From the NCBI GenBank assembly GCA_943908385.1, contig CALTTF010000049.1:1-13479 (forward strand): a DNA stretch of 13,479 nt. The letters are read 5' to 3'. Numbering within the stretch: position 1 is the stretch's first letter; each line of letters starts with the position of its first letter. Shown here piece after piece: positions 6,292 to 13,222 of the stretch. A program made the position numbers and the translations under genes. A model generated the notes under the pieces. It ran no database searches. It worked only from the letters and a program-made list of their open reading frames with translations, and was not told where the DNA came from. Origin of the DNA: an uncultured Corynebacterium sp. Its GTDB lineage: Bacteria > Actinomycetota > Actinomycetes > Mycobacteriales > Mycobacteriaceae.

Positions 6292-9210
6292 ATGAGCACA
6301 GCGCACTCACTGAGCAGCCTCGAAGCTGATACCTTATTCGGCTACATCGACCGGCAGACGCTATCTGAGCGAATCCAAAATCCATCGCTCATTGCCAATG
6401 CCGAAGACAACACGATGCTGGCTGCTCTTCGCGCTGAGCTTAAGACAGCAACGTCCTTCACAATCTCCGTCGCTTTTGTCACCAATGGCGGCATTGGTGC
6501 GCTGAAAGAAGCTCTCATCGGGTTCAGAGGCCGGGGCATGATCATCACCTCGGATTATCAGGACTTCAATTCACCTGACGCCCTCCGCGAGCTACTCCAA
6601 CTTCGCAATGTCGACGTCCGAATCATGAGCGGCCGCTCCCACCATGCCAAGGGATATGTATTCGAGCATGGCGATCACGTGACAGCTCTTGTCGGCAGCT
6701 CGAACCTCACTCGAGATGCGTTGATTGAGAATTCCGAGTGGAATTTGAAATTCTCCACCCACCATGACGGTGACATCGCCGACCAATTGAACTCGGCGCT
6801 TAAGCGTCACGTCGAGACGTCCGAGCCTCTCACTGAGGAGTGGATTCAGGCCTACAGCGAGCGCCGGATCCCTCCGGTCTTTCAACCACCCGCCGGTCGT
6901 ATCGCGCTTGAAGACCAGCCGACGCACACGAAGATCCTGCCGAACAAAATGCAGACCGAGGCGCTGGATCGTCTGGGAGAACTTATCGACTCTGGTGAGA
7001 ACCGCGCACTGATCATTTCCGCTACAGGAACCGGGAAGACCATTCTTGCAGGACTCGCTGCCCGCAACTTCGACCCTGAGCGCGTTCTCTTCGTCGCCCA
7101 TACAGCGCAGATTCTTCGCAAAGCCGCGACAGAATTTCAACGCGTTTTCCAGACCGACGCCGATGAAACCGGCTTCTTCATCGGCCAGCAGCGCGAGATT
7201 GATCGCCGCTTCACTTTTGCGACAGTTCAGTCTTTGTCGCGCATCGACAATCTCGCCGATATCTCTCCGAAGCAATTCGACTACATCATCATTGACGAAG
7301 TCCACCGCTCAGGCGCCGAGTCTTACCGCCGCATCATCGACCACTTCCGTCCTGATTTCCTCCTGGGGCTGACTGCCACCCCGGAGCGTACCGATGGGTT
7401 CAACGTCTACGAGCTCTTCGATCACAATGTGCCCTTCGAAATCCGTCTGGGCGATGCATTGGAATCCCGGATGCTCGTTCCCTTCGACTACTACGGAGTC
7501 TCTGACTACGAGTCGATGAATGGTTACACGATCTCCGACGATTCCACCGTGGCGGAGAAAGTGGCCCGCGAGCGCGTTGAACACCTCGTGAAGGTGCTCG
7601 AGGATTACAGCTTTCCCAGCGGCACGAAAGGTCTGATTTTCTGTAGTTCCAATAAGGAAGCAGCACGCCTCTCCCAGGAACTGAACCAGTACACGCTCTA
7701 TGGAAAGGCACTTCGAACTGTTGCTCTGAGCGGCGCCGACAGCATCGAGCGGCGAGAGGCGACCGTCGATAAGCTTCAAGCTGGCGAGCTCGACTTCATC
7801 ATCACCGTGGACATCTTCAACGAGGGAATCGACATTCCTGACGTCAACGTGATCATGATGCTGCGCAGCACGCAGTCATCGATCATCTTCACCCAGCAGC
7901 TGGGGCGTGGCCTGCGCAAGGCGAAGTCGAAAGAGACTCTCCGCGTCATCGACGTCATCGGCAATTACACGAATAACTACCTCATCCCGATTGCTCTGAC
8001 CGGTGACCGTTCCGGTGATCCCGACAGCGCACGTGAGACGGTCCGGCGTTCACGTACGCATCCTGTGGCGGGTTCGTCGACAATCAGCTTCGACGAAGTC
8101 ACCACTGAACGAATCCTCGAGTCGCTGAAGAACGCCAACCTCATCGACAAGAGGAAGTGCAAAGAGGCCATCCTCAATCTTGAGTACCGACTCGGTCAGC
8201 TTCCGCGTCTCATCGACTTCGAGACGCACGAGTCGATCAACCCATACCTCATGGCCCGCAAATTTGAAACCTACTGGTCACTGCTCTACTCGCTGAAATT
8301 CGTTGATGACGGGCCGTCAGACATAGAGTATGGCTTCCTCCGAATGCTTTCGACCATCCTCCTGAGCGGTAAGCGCCCACAGGAGCTTCTCCTTCTCAAA
8401 TTGATTTGTGAGCGAGGCTCAATTGAAGTTCGGAAATTCTCTAATTTCCTAGAGGAGCAAGGCCTCGAACACAGCGAAACATGTCTGAACACCGTTGAGC
8501 GCGTCCTCAATCTCGAATGGTTCACCGAAACGCAAAGGCTCACCTTCGGCGGTCTCCCCCTGGCAATAAAGGAAGGGAACGTATTCAAACTCAGCGATGA
8601 TTTCCGAATGCTCTACGACTCCTATGCAACGACAGAGAGCTTTTCTGCGGTGAGCTTCCGAGATCACGTCGACGATCTCATCGAGACAGGTCTCTTGCTG
8701 AATCGCAAGAACTTCAAGGGCAGCGACACATTCATTCAGGGCAAACGCTACTCCCGCCGCGATGTCCTCCGTCTACTCAACTGGGCGGACAACCAGGAAT
8801 CGATTGTCTTTGGATACAAGACAGATAAGACCACCATGACATGCCCAATCTTTGTGACTTACCACAAGAACTCAGACATCTCGGAGAGCATCCGGTACAA
8901 AGACACTCTCATCGACCGATCAACCTTGCACTGGTTCACGCGTAACCGACGCACACTCAAGAGCAGTGAGCTTCAACCGATTCTCAACGGCGACGCTGAC
9001 CTACATATCTTCGCTAAACGCGAAGATGCCGAAGGCGCAGAGCTCTACTACCTTGGTCAGGCCGATTCGACCAATCCCCAGCAAACCGAGATGCTCGGCA
9101 AGAACAACAAGCTGGTCGACGTCGTCACAGCCGACTTGAAGCTCAGGGTCCCGCTGCCGGCTGAACTGTTCGAAAGTCTCACCGCGCGGAAAACGGTGGC
9201 TGCTCCTTGA
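6292..9210 (+). CDS. PLD-like / SF2 DEAD-DEAH helicase / DUF3427 multidomain protein, candidate defence effector
   Basis: 972 aa in three parts. (1) About 35-175: phospholipase-D-like domain with H118-x-K120 and GSSN (135-138), then ENSEWN (146-151). The spacing does not fit a textbook HxKx4D: position 125 is Glu, and D128 sits 6 residues before GSSN. Nuclease activity is therefore uncertain. (2) About 215-570: superfamily 2 helicase core with Walker A ATGTGKT (K249), DEVH at 335-338, TAT at 361-363, a helicase-C domain and motif VI QLGRGLR (536-542). (3) About 600-960: long C-terminal region ending in DUF3427 (RYSRRDVLRLLNWA, CPIFVTYHKN, LHWFTRNRRTLKS). It probably translocates on or remodels nucleic acid, with the flanking domains recognising or cutting it. 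It starts 4 nt after the NUDIX gene. Base composition is clearly lower in GC than the flanks, suggesting horizontal gain. The family occurs in defence-type neighbourhoods, but I know of no settled mechanism. Confidence 0.9.
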   Translation: MSTAHSLSSLEADTLFGYIDRQTLSERIQNPSLIANAEDNTMLAALRAELKTATSFTISVAFVTNGGIGALKEALIGFRGRGMIITSDYQDFNSPDALRELLQLRNVDVRIMSGRSHHAKGYVFEHGDHVTALVGSSNLTRDALIENSEWNLKFSTHHDGDIADQLNSALKRHVETSEPLTEEWIQAYSERRIPPVFQPPAGRIALEDQPTHTKILPNKMQTEALDRLGELIDSGENRALIISATGTGKTILAGLAARNFDPERVLFVAHTAQILRKAATEFQRVFQTDADETGFFIGQQREIDRRFTFATVQSLSRIDNLADISPKQFDYIIIDEVHRSGAESYRRIIDHFRPDFLLGLTATPERTDGFNVYELFDHNVPFEIRLGDALESRMLVPFDYYGVSDYESMNGYTISDDSTVAEKVARERVEHLVKVLEDYSFPSGTKGLIFCSSNKEAARLSQELNQYTLYGKALRTVALSGADSIERREATVDKLQAGELDFIITVDIFNEGIDIPDVNVIMMLRSTQSSIIFTQQLGRGLRKAKSKETLRVIDVIGNYTNNYLIPIALTGDRSGDPDSARETVRRSRTHPVAGSSTISFDEVTTERILESLKNANLIDKRKCKEAILNLEYRLGQLPRLIDFETHESINPYLMARKFETYWSLLYSLKFVDDGPSDIEYGFLRMLSTILLSGKRPQELLLLKLICERGSIEVRKFSNFLEEQGLEHSETCLNTVERVLNLEWFTETQRLTFGGLPLAIKEGNVFKLSDDFRMLYDSYATTESFSAVSFRDHVDDLIETGLLLNRKNFKGSDTFIQGKRYSRRDVLRLLNWADNQESIVFGYKTDKTTMTCPIFVTYHKNSDISESIRYKDTLIDRSTLHWFTRNRRTLKSSELQPILNGDADLHIFAKREDAEGAELYYLGQADSTNPQQTEMLGKNNKLVDVVTADLKLRVPLPAELFESLTARKTVAAP

Positions 9211-9246
9211 AAACACCCCAAACGTGCAGCGACTGAGCTGAACGCC

Positions 9247-9252
9247 TAGGTT
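9247..9252 (+). promoter_or_regulatory. Candidate -10 element of the ParA-like gene
   Basis: TAGGTT lies 34 nt before the preferred ATG at 9287, giving a leader of about 28 nt that includes the ribosome site at 9278. It lies too close to the in-frame ATG at 9254 (1 nt) to serve that start. Confidence 0.4.
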
Positions 9253-9277
9253 TATGTCTGAACTTGAGACAGTTTCC

Positions 9278-9283
9278 GGAGGA
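9278..9283 (+). promoter_or_regulatory. Ribosome binding site deciding the ParA-like start
   Basis: GGAGGA, a strong Shine-Dalgarno, sits 3-4 nt before the ATG at 9287. That spacing is short but workable. It supports starting at 9287 and not at the in-frame ATG 33 nt upstream, which has no such site. Confidence 0.6.
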
Positions 9284-9286
9284 CAC

Positions 9287-10354
9287 ATGCCGAGCATCAA
9301 GACCCTTAGCTTTTTCAACAACAAAGGCGGTGTCGGCAAAACGACGCTCTCCACGAACGTTGCCTACAACATCGCCTCCAAGGGAAAACGCGTTCTTTAC
9401 GTCGATTGCGATCCTCAGTGTAACTCCACGCAATTGATGCTCACAGAGAGTCAGACCAGCGAGATTTACGACGGCAACCCGGACCCTGAAGTAGCTCGGC
9501 GTGAATCACTCTTGAAAACTGTCTACGGCGTTTTCATCCCACTGAGGGAAGGTGAGCCGGAAATTGAAACGGAGATCCCAGTCCACCGGTCGGAACGCTT
9601 CAAAGTCGACGTGATGGCTGGCCACCCGCAGCTCTCTCAGATCGAAGATGTCATGTCGGCTGCGTGGCAAACCGCGCTGAGCCGAGAAACTGCCGCTTTT
9701 CGTCGGGTTCATTGGGCCGGTCAGCTTGTCACCGCGATGGAAGACGAGGACCGGTACGACTACATCCTTTTCGATGTCGGACCAAGCCTGGGCCCCTTCA
9801 ACCGAACCGTCCTCCTCGGCTGCGATGCATTCGTCACCCCAACTGCAACGGATTTGTTCAGCTATCACGCTTTCGGAAACCTCGCCCGTTGGTTCGATGA
9901 ATGGGTCGCTGAGTACTCAGAGATGTCCGAAGCAAATATCGCGGCGTGGAAGTCCTTCTCCGCCAGCTTTGAAAAGAAGTCGCGAAACCTGCGTCTCGGT
10001 GGGCACGATGGCCACAACTTGAAGTACCTCGGCTATACGACGCTCGAGTACGTGAAGAAGAAGGCCAACGGAAAAGAACAACTCGTTGGCGCCTTCGAAC
10101 GATTCCGCGACAAGTTCGCCGATGAAGCTCAGCTCATCGGCAGCACGCTAGGCCAGAGCGAAAAAGACTACCTCCTCGGCCATGTTCCCCACATGCACTC
10201 GATGCCAGCGACAGCGCAGGATGTCCATGCGCCGATTGCAGAGCTGGCTTATAAGGACGGCATAAAAGGTACTCAGGGCAACCAGCGCGACAGCTACGCC
10301 GAGAAAATCGAGCAGATCTCGGACACCGTTTACGATCGGCTGAACTCAAACTAG
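9287..10354 (+). CDS. ParA/MinD-like P-loop ATPase without a ParB partner
   Basis: 355 aa from the ATG at 9287; the in-frame ATG at 9254 would add 11 residues lacking family features. ParA/MinD/Soj-type ATPases dimerise on ATP and bind DNA, membranes or large protein assemblies. Seen here: deviant Walker A KGGVGKTT (13-20, signature K13, catalytic K18), DCDPQ with D40 and D42, and Walker B YILFDVGPS with D163. At 355 aa it is longer than a minimal chromosomal ParA (about 260-290), with insertions around 55-105 and 205-285 (the latter rich in Lys and aromatic residues). No ParB gene or parS-like cluster is visible nearby, so plasmid or chromosome segregation is not the obvious role. It lies 76 nt behind the PLD-helicase gene with its own -10 and shares the low-GC character of that block. 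Its stop codon overlaps that of the converging nucleoside hydrolase. It may be a third component of the block or an independent passenger. Confidence 0.88.
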   Translation: MPSIKTLSFFNNKGGVGKTTLSTNVAYNIASKGKRVLYVDCDPQCNSTQLMLTESQTSEIYDGNPDPEVARRESLLKTVYGVFIPLREGEPEIETEIPVHRSERFKVDVMAGHPQLSQIEDVMSAAWQTALSRETAAFRRVHWAGQLVTAMEDEDRYDYILFDVGPSLGPFNRTVLLGCDAFVTPTATDLFSYHAFGNLARWFDEWVAEYSEMSEANIAAWKSFSASFEKKSRNLRLGGHDGHNLKYLGYTTLEYVKKKANGKEQLVGAFERFRDKFADEAQLIGSTLGQSEKDYLLGHVPHMHSMPATAQDVHAPIAELAYKDGIKGTQGNQRDSYAEKIEQISDTVYDRLNSN

Positions 10355-11355
10355 TCCTCCGCCCGCAGGTGCCGGAGCTTCTCCAGGGCGGCATCGCCGG
10401 AGGCGAGGCGGGAGAGGATGCGGCAGGCGTCGTCGAAAAGCGTCCATGCGTGGTCGATGGTGGCGGTGTCGGTGGCTGTGATGATGGCGGCGTTGGGGTC
10501 GCGTTCCCAAAAGTCTTTGGTATCGGCGACGGATGTGCCGCGGGTCAGCTCGCTGTCGGCTTCGATGTCGACGGTGGTCAGCTGCGGTTCGTGGGTGATG
10601 GCGCCGGTGGCGGCGAGCACGGTGAACAGGTCGTGAATCTGGGCCTGGTAGCCCTCCCCCATCTCCTCGTGGAACTCGAAGTAGAAGCGGGTGATGGGGT
10701 CGAGCTGTTCGGCGATGGGTGCGGCGCCGAGTGTGTCCGTGATGTGCTCGAGGCGCTCGGGCGTGAGGAGCATCTGTTCGGTGGCGTTGAGGGGGCACAC
10801 GGTGATCGGCGCGGGCGCGTCGGCGAAGACTTCCTTGGCGGCGTGGGGGTCGACCCAGAAATTCCACTCGGCGGTGGGCGTGGTGTTGCCCGGGTAGGTG
10901 AACGCGCCGCCCATGACGGTGATGTGGCGCAGCTTCGCGTAATGCTCCGGGTGGAGGCGGCGGAAGGCGGCCAGGTTGGTCATGGGGCCGGTGACGATCA
11001 AGTGGAGGTCGTCGGTGCCGCGGTCGATCGCGTCGATCCATAAGGTGTCCCAGTCGTGCTCAACGTGGCGGTCGGGCGCGTCGGCGTAGCCCAGGCCGGT
11101 GTCGCCGTGGGTCTCCGGGGTTGTGACGAGGTCCCACTCGAGGGGTTCCGGGACGCCGGCGGCGAGCGGGATGATCGGCAGGCCGCAGAGCGTGAGGATC
11201 CAGGCGGCGTTGCGCGCGCACTGGTCGGCGTCCACGTTTCCGCTGGTAGTGGTCACGCACTCGAGCTCAAGCGTGCCGGCGTGCGCGGCGGCCGCGAGGT
11301 AGATCAGCGCGTAGGTGTCGTCCACGCCCGGGTCGCAGTCGTAGATGATGCGCAT
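10351..11355 (-). CDS. Inosine-uridine preferring type nucleoside N-ribohydrolase
   Basis: 334 aa, the usual length for the IunH/RihA-C family. It should split ribonucleosides into free base and ribose, using a Ca2+-bound water, in cytoplasmic nucleoside salvage. The N-terminal metal/ribose signature is DCDPGVDD at 6-13 (family DTDPGxDD, Cys for Thr here). Further family residues are SGN (38-40), H83-G84, VTGPMTNLA (121-129), VMGGAF (147-152), E163-W-N165 with D169, and HDLF with H241-D242. All expected metal and ribose ligands appear present. The start at 11355 is set by homology and by its TAATG overlap with the transporter stop. The open frame runs far upstream but only as a shadow of the transporter gene. 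The stop overlaps that of the convergent ParA-like gene. Base preference (purine or pyrimidine) cannot be read from sequence. Confidence 0.93.
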   Translation of the reverse strand: MRIIYDCDPGVDDTYALIYLAAAAHAGTLELECVTTTSGNVDADQCARNAAWILTLCGLPIIPLAAGVPEPLEWDLVTTPETHGDTGLGYADAPDRHVEHDWDTLWIDAIDRGTDDLHLIVTGPMTNLAAFRRLHPEHYAKLRHITVMGGAFTYPGNTTPTAEWNFWVDPHAAKEVFADAPAPITVCPLNATEQMLLTPERLEHITDTLGAAPIAEQLDPITRFYFEFHEEMGEGYQAQIHDLFTVLAATGAITHEPQLTTVDIEADSELTRGTSVADTKDFWERDPNAAIITATDTATIDHAWTLFDDACRILSRLASGDAALEKLRHLRAED

Positions 11356-12632
11356 TAGTTCTCCATCGCGGTGGTCGTTGTGCCCGCGCGCTTGGGGTGA
11401 GTCTCCTGTCCCATGAGCGCCCAGACGGTGAAGGCTGCGGCGGCGATGGCGCCGCACACGGCGAAGGCGGTCGGGAACCCGTGGGACTGCGCGAGCGCGC
11501 CGATCACGATCGGGCCGAGCACCTGGCCGGCGTCGCCGCACATCTGGAACACCGACAGCGTCTTGCCGCCGGAGCGGTCGTTGCCGATGATGTCCGCCAG
11601 CGTCGCCTGCTGGCTCGGCACGAGCAGGCCGCCGCCGACGCCGGCGAGCGCGGACAGGGCGATCAGCGGCCAGAAGCTGGTGGCAAAGCCGAGGGTCGCC
11701 GTGGCGACGACGGTGGTTGCCAGGCCGGAAAGGATCATGGGCTTGCGGCCGATCTCGTCGGCAAGCCGGCCGGAGAATTGCAGCGTCACCGCGTTGCCGG
11801 CGGCGAACGACGCGAGCGCGAGGCCGGACATCGCCGCGCCGTGCGTGAACACCGACGCCGCGAACAGCGGGAGGATGGCCACGCGCACGCCCATATTCAC
11901 CCAGCCCTGGGAGAACATCGACGCGAGCAAGCTGCGGTAGCTGGGGTGGGCGAGCGCTTCGTCGAGACGCATCGGCGGGCGCGCGGCGCGGTCCACGTCG
12001 TGGTCGGACTTGGGAAGCCGCGCCCACACCACGAACGCGGCCAGGCCCACGCCGACACCGTAGATCACGAACGGCCAGCGCATGCCCAAAAACGACAGGG
12101 CAGCACCCGCGATCGGGCCAATGATATTGCCCAGCAGGAACGCCGTCGCGTAGGTGGAGCTCGCCCGCCCGCGGATCTGCGGCGGCGCCACCTTCACAAT
12201 CAGCGCCTGCGCCGAGATCGTGAACATCGTCGAGCCCAGCCCCGCGAGAAAGCGCAGCACCATCATGTGCCAATACTCCTGCGCGATCGCGACCAAGCCA
12301 GTGGTCACCGCGACGATGACAAGGCCGGTCAAGTAGATCTTCCGCGAGCCGAGCTTATCGACGAGCCGCCCCGCCCCCGGCGCCCCCACCAACCGTGCGG
12401 CCGAGAACACCGACACCACGGCTGCTGCCGCCGCCATCGAGACACCGAAGCTCTCCGCGAACTGGGGGATGATCGGCGCGATCAGTCCGTAGCCGAGCGC
12501 GATCAGGAATGCCGCGGACACGAGCACCCAGATCTCATGCGGGATCGGCGGCACCGGCCCGCGCGCGGCCTTCGCTTCCGCGCGGGCATGCCTATGTGCA
12601 GCCCAACGGCTGGTCTTAGAGGGGGTTGTCAT
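11355..12632 (-). CDS. MFS (DHA1-type) transporter
   Basis: 425 aa. A basic, Ala-rich cytoplasmic N-terminus of about 30 residues is followed by about twelve hydrophobic helices. The MFS loop 2-3 signature is at GAGRLVDKLGSRK (86-98), and its pseudo-repeat in the second half reads SGRLADEIGRKPM. The central loop between helices 6 and 7 holds LPKSDHDVDRAARPP. The family includes drug exporters and nucleoside or sugar carriers, so substrate is open. Its TAATG overlap with the nucleoside hydrolase gene suggests nucleoside uptake or export. The ATG at 12632 is preferred over a GTG at 12671 because a -10 hexamer (TAGCCT) falls between the two. The gene is divergent from the hypothetical protein at 12758, with 125 bp between them. 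Confidence 0.9.
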   Translation of the reverse strand: MTTPSKTSRWAAHRHARAEAKAARGPVPPIPHEIWVLVSAAFLIALGYGLIAPIIPQFAESFGVSMAAAAAVVSVFSAARLVGAPGAGRLVDKLGSRKIYLTGLVIVAVTTGLVAIAQEYWHMMVLRFLAGLGSTMFTISAQALIVKVAPPQIRGRASSTYATAFLLGNIIGPIAGAALSFLGMRWPFVIYGVGVGLAAFVVWARLPKSDHDVDRAARPPMRLDEALAHPSYRSLLASMFSQGWVNMGVRVAILPLFAASVFTHGAAMSGLALASFAAGNAVTLQFSGRLADEIGRKPMILSGLATTVVATATLGFATSFWPLIALSALAGVGGGLLVPSQQATLADIIGNDRSGGKTLSVFQMCGDAGQVLGPIVIGALAQSHGFPTAFAVCGAIAAAAFTVWALMGQETHPKRAGTTTTAMEN

Positions 12633-12642
12633 AGCGCCCAAC

Positions 12643-12648
12643 AGGCTA
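12643..12648 (-). promoter_or_regulatory. Candidate -10 element of the MFS transporter gene
   Basis: Minus-strand TAGCCT ends 10 nt before the ATG at 12632, with no Shine-Dalgarno, so the mRNA is probably leaderless or nearly so. It would drive the transporter and nucleoside hydrolase together. Confidence 0.4.
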
Positions 12649-12696
12649 CCCTTTTCGGCGCGTAAAGCCACGTCGCGCTCAATTTTGCAGCATTCG

Positions 12697-12714
12697 TTCG
12701 AAACAGTGTTCGAA
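12697..12714. promoter_or_regulatory. LexA/SOS-box candidate in the divergent region
   Basis: TTCGAAACAGTGTTCGAA is an interrupted palindrome with 6-bp arms. The inner 16 bp (12698-12713) differ at one position from the actinobacterial SOS form TCGAAC-N4-GTTCGA. It lies 30 bp upstream of the plus-strand -10 at 12745 and about 50 bp upstream of the minus-strand -10 at 12643-12648. The closer, plus-strand gene is the likelier target. Confidence 0.5.
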
Positions 12715-12744
12715 TGGACGCGCTAGTGTGTCGGGATCGGTTCG

Positions 12745-12750
12745 TAATTT
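12745..12750 (+). promoter_or_regulatory. Candidate -10 element of the 153-aa hypothetical gene
   Basis: TAATTT ends 7 nt before the ATG at 12758, the leaderless spacing seen elsewhere in the window. TAGTGT at 12724-12729 is an alternative that would give a short leader. Confidence 0.45.
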
Positions 12751-12757
12751 GTGAGCC

Positions 12758-13219
12758 ATGACGAACACACGAGAACTCGCCCAGCAGATCCGCTCCACCC
12801 ACTCCGACGCCCTCGGCCGCTTCGAGGCCGTGATCCACCACCCGCGCTCGCTCGCCCGGCCCACGCCTGCGTGGCGGCCGCCGACACGGGAGCTTCCACG
12901 TATCGGGCACGGTCCACAACTCAAGGTGGCGGTCACCCGCCGCCGCGTCGGCCCGCGGGCGAAGGCTCGCATCAAGGGCTACGGCGAATCCCACATCCCC
13001 GCCTACCTGATCGAGGTCCGTTTCACCGATGTCACCGGCATCACCGTCGACCGCGACCTCGCCGAAGCGTGGGTGCGCGCCCTCGTTCCGTCCAACATGG
13101 CCGGCGCGGTGCACGAGGTCTACTCCCCGACCGGCACCACGTTTGTCTGGCTTGTGGACGGCACGTTCACGCCCGTCTACTCCCCCGCCTCCATGTTTGA
13201 GGGCCTGGCTGCGGCGTAG
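12758..13219 (+). CDS. Hypothetical protein, 153 aa
   Basis: Family not recognised. The N-terminus looks helical (RELAQQIRSTHSDALGRFEA). A Pro/Arg-rich middle follows, then a basic segment VTRRRVGPRAKARIKG (about 59-74). The second half looks like an alpha/beta fold (YLIEVRFTDVTG, DRDLAEAWVRALVP, TTFVWLVDGTFTPVYSP). There is no signal peptide or membrane segment, so it should be cytoplasmic. It is real rather than a shadow: GC-rich third positions, a well-placed -10 and balanced protein-like composition, unlike the overlapping Arg/Pro-rich frames. Downstream of an SOS-like box it could be DNA-damage inducible. The basic segment could bind nucleic acid, but this is a guess. Its stop lies 3 nt from that of the convergent acidic-tail gene. 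Confidence 0.75.
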   Translation: MTNTRELAQQIRSTHSDALGRFEAVIHHPRSLARPTPAWRPPTRELPRIGHGPQLKVAVTRRRVGPRAKARIKGYGESHIPAYLIEVRFTDVTGITVDRDLAEAWVRALVPSNMAGAVHEVYSPTGTTFVWLVDGTFTPVYSPASMFEGLAAA

Positions 13220-13222
13220 GCC

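Noticed and set aside
9254..9286. Alternative start of the ParA-like protein at the ATG at 9254
   Set aside because: No ribosome site, a -10 that is too close, and 11 extra residues without family character; the ATG at 9287 has GGAGGA in front.
11356..12273. Upstream extension that would make the nucleoside hydrolase a 640-aa fusion
   Set aside because: The added 306 residues are low-complexity Arg/Ala-rich sequence from a shifted frame of the MFS gene. The family N-terminus (DCDPGVDD) begins right after the ATG at 11355.
11397..12665. 422-aa plus-strand frame rich in His, Arg and Glu
   Set aside because: Antisense of the MFS transporter with no recognisable domain.
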